Shown here: positions 61,560-64,000 of the stretch, in pieces | How the letters are laid out: every line of letters begins with the position of its first letter | How positions within the stretch are numbered: the stretch's first letter is position 1 | Source of the DNA: Macrolepiota albuminosa | Lineage: Eukaryota > Basidiomycota > Agaricomycetes > Agaricales > Agaricaceae | NCBI GenBank assembly: GCA_027475525.1 | Contig: JAMWFC010000017.1 | Span: 62,001 to 126,000, forward strand | DNA length: 64,000 bases | Reading direction: 5' to 3' | Position numbers and translations under genes: made by a program | Notes under the pieces: generated by a model | Told to the model about the DNA's origin: nothing | Database searches by the model: none | What the model saw: the letters and a program-made list of their open reading frames with translations, nothing else

Positions 61560-61965
61560 GACTTGTACATACGCAACAAAGAACAGAGTTTCCTGCTCCT
61601 TTTACGGTCCAAATTTCATTTACGGTTGGCAACGTCAAAATTATTGACAGTTGCAGACTCTCGCTAACACTCGACACACTTGCACCTTGCAGCTATGGCA
61701 GGCATTAACGACGCTTAGACCTCGCTAAGCTTACCGTGTTCTTGCCGCTCACATTGCCGTGTTCACTTACCACTTTTTCTCTAAGCGCTTTTGCCTTAGC
61801 ACTTGACACTTGCCGACCTTTTTCCGACTTTACTTTATTTTCATAGGCGTGTTCTCTGGGACCTGCCCAGGACTCCTCACATTACTTTTAGCGCGCCAAA
61901 TGCAAGCTTTTGGTACGGTAACACTATTGTTATATTTGTTACTGACCAAACTTTGGGCGTCATCA
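61551..61965. other. CpG-rich segment between LINE and copia relic
   Basis: No gene. Carries CGCTAAG, CTAAGCGC and CCTTAGCAC words like those left of the LINE. CpG content falls abruptly after about 61965. It may be the right half of an element into which the LINE inserted. Confidence 0.4.
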
Positions 61966-63480
61966 ACGTGGGCTGTCTTAACAAAGAACTATGCTGATGG
62001 AACTGATTATACTGGATCTTTCAATGATGATCATTGTATCTCTTGCATCATAGAAAAACAACTAGCATGTCCTTACAATCATTTACATAAACAAGCAACA
62101 AAGCTCTGTGAGATTATTTATATAGACTCTTGCAGACTATTTCTTATTCAATTTACAAAAGGACAATCAAACTATTTTCACACCATGTTCAATGACTACT
62201 CTAATTTTGATAGCACTGTCTTATTATTGATAAAATAAAGCATGCAAATATTTCAAGCAAGTTATAAATCAATGAGAACTCAAGTCAGACACCAAAGTTT
62301 GAACTGTTTAATATAATAGTGCAAAGAAGTTTTACAGGGTGCTTTACAAGATTTTCTGGATGAGAAAGGAATTGTATTACAATCTACCACACCATACACT
62401 TATCAACAAAATAGAAAAGCTGAAAGGTATATTCAAACCATCAAAGATACAGCACAAGCCTTGATGGCCAAGTCAGGCCTTTTAATGTTCTTTTTAGATA
62501 ATGCCATATTAATGGCACAATATCTTCAAAATTGTCTTCTGACATTGACACTTCCTATCCTGATAACTCCTTACAAAGCCATAGAAGGGAAGAAACCTAA
62601 TCTCTCACACCTTTGTATGTGAAGTTGCCAGTGTTTTGTCTTACATTTACTAGAAACTCATTGAAAGGGTAATACTCATCATTTTGAAGCAATTTTTGTT
62701 GGTTATGATGAAGATTGACTAGGCTAGAGAGTTTGTGACTTTAATAGGAAGTATTTTTTCTTGTGAAATGTCATATTCTATGAGAACATTTGAGGCTGTC
62801 TTAAATCATACTTAATCCAAGATAAATCTAAATCTTCTACTTACTATACTCATGGTATTACTGATCTTCATCTTCAATCTCAATCCTTGTCTCCACCATC
62901 ATCTGATTCACCTTATGACAACCTTCCTTCTCTCAGTTCTAATCCACTTACCCTTACTTTGAACCCTTCTGCTTCTCATCCAACATTCTCTTTACCTCAA
63001 CAACATTCCAATCTTTATAGTATTCGACCACACCAGAACATTGTTCCTATAGCTGCTAGGAAAATCTTTCTGGAAGACATTGCACAGTGGAATGAACATC
63101 TTATTTGGCTTAGAGCAAATTAGCAAGCTTGTTTTGAACCTCACCAAGGATTATCTGCTATTCTGGATATCAATGCCCTTTTATCTACTCCTTTTTTTTA
63201 GCAGTATCAATAATCTTGTTTCTCTCAAGAAATCAACATTAGCAGAGTATGAAGCCTATGTTATATATAGTTCAGATCTGCTACATTTTTGAATATCTTG
63301 AAAGTACAACCTGTCCAAGACACTGAAAAATTACCATGAAGCAATTAATCAACCTGATGCTGCCAAGTGGCTTAAAGCCATGAAATGAGAAGTCAACAGC
63401 CTTATGGTGTAGTACTTGGTTGCAAGTAGTACTGATAGTTCTGGGGCTTGCTAGTGTAGAATACAACCTTCAATTCACAC
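61966..63480 (+). mobile_element. Ty1/copia retrotransposon relic, integrase and downstream part
   Basis: Decayed continuation of the copia element at 51100-53400. From about 62035: CISCIIEKQLACPYNHLHKQ and CEIIYIDSCRLFLIQFTKGQ, then YFHTMFNDYSNFDS, resembling the pre-integrase zinc-binding end and integrase core. At 62340-62620: LQDFLDEKGIVLQSTTPYTY with QQNRKAERYIQTIKDTAQAL and LTPYKAIEGKKPN-like sequence (integrase C-terminal core). Around 63330-63400 is a piece like EAINQPDAAKWLKAMK at the start of a reverse transcriptase. Many stops and frame changes; CpG nearly absent. Confidence 0.75.
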
Positions 63481-63515
63481 TGACTCTGACGACAAAATGG
63501 ATTATTATTATTGTA

Positions 63516-63665
63516 AATGCTTTCAATAATTTTGCAGAAAGCAGAGGTTTTGAGCTCTTATAATGTTGAATGCTTTCAATAATCTTGCAAAAAGCAGAGG
63601 CTTTGAGGTATTATAATGTTGAGTGAGAATAATAATATTCCAAAAAGTAGAGGTTTCTCAACAAA
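63516..63665 (+). repeat. 53-bp tandem repeat, two copies plus a degenerate third
   Basis: Copies at 63516-63568 and 63569-63621 begin AATGCTTTCAATAAT and end TATAATGTTG. A partial third copy follows to about 63665 (AAAAAGTAGAGGTTT). Confidence 0.85.
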
Positions 63666-64000
63666 CTCTGGCCTAAGCAATTCACCCTCTAGGAATCACT
63701 GGGCCTTTGCCTATTAATTGCCTGTCTATTTTCTACTAAGCTTGGGCTACTTATACTGTTTTTCTGGTGCACAGACTACTATCTACATATGACTCTTTGT
63801 TGTAAACTCTCCAGCCTTTGGAACATATCTGATAGTCCAATTTCCCTTTTGGGAGGCCTGTTTCAGTGCCACCAGTTCCACCATTCCTCTGGATGTTTCT
63901 GATTGCTACTTCCTCATTTGCTTCAGCCCTATTTAGCATGATCCCATTCATAGATCCTGCTTTTTCCTTTTAGCGCTTTCCTATGCTTCTTTTCCCTTTC
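63666..64000. other. AT-rich CpG-poor transposon flank
   Basis: No gene recognised; composition like the copia relic. Continues beyond the window. Confidence 0.4.

Noticed and set aside
61551..61575. GTACTTACCGACTTGTAC after the A tail as a LINE target-site duplication
   Set aside because: No convincing copy was found left of the LINE; only a 7-base ACTTGTA match near 55034.

Overview
This window is nuclear DNA of a filamentous fungus, almost certainly a basidiomycete of the mushroom-forming class (Agaricomycetes). The support is: compact genes with many short GT-AG introns (about 45-65 bp), alternating strands and short intergenic spaces; basidiomycete-style F-box proteins; conserved eukaryotic housekeeping genes; and Tad-type LINE, Ty1/copia and mushroom-type integrase-core elements. 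There is no operon, CRISPR array, rRNA gene or recognisable tRNA gene. Exon joins were made by eye from protein conservation and splice signals, so individual exon ends may be off.

Left third (1-22 kb). An F-box gene (minus, 194-1754) is followed by a pogo/Tc1-type transposase fragment broken by a 77-bp tandem duplication (about 2.8-3.4 kb). A secreted or membrane-anchored FAD-linked lactone-oxidase-like gene (4144-6750) has a 44-bp direct repeat of its start region at the left window edge. A 1.05-kb TIR element (6817-7874) separates it from the AP-2 clathrin adaptor sigma subunit gene (7967-8658). Then come a second F-box gene (10167-11388), a stress-type CsbD-like gene with CRE/bZIP-like sites (12230-12692), and a divergent pair: a thiamine-diphosphate enzyme (minus, 14864-17152) and a dienelactone hydrolase (17876-19002). 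An integrase-core gene (20418-21969) sits behind a duplicated promoter array.

Middle (22-50 kb). This is a dense housekeeping block: AFG2/Drg1-type AAA ATPase, the GPI transamidase subunit GPI16/PIG-T, ATP synthase subunit f (with a 9-nt microexon), the CAAX protease RCE1, a GH2 beta-mannosidase flanked by two inward-facing paralogues of an unrecognised small Cys-containing protein, an F-box gene, a DeSI-thioredoxin-PUL fusion, a mitochondrial-type helical-repeat protein, the ArfGAP GLO3, and a broken short-chain dehydrogenase.

Right end (50.8-64 kb). This is a nested transposon island. A decayed Ty1/copia relic is almost free of CpG, as expected after long-term cytosine methylation and deamination. 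It is split by a CpG-rich 7.4-kb block carrying an apparently intact two-ORF LINE (gag-like ORF1; endonuclease-reverse transcriptase-RNase H ORF2) with a pure 35-nt A tail. CpG content therefore dates the layers: old copia, young LINE. I found no clear new multi-gene system. The best leads are the paired small Cys proteins around the beta-mannosidase, the duplicated promoter array of the integrase-core gene, and the CpG-dated nested island.
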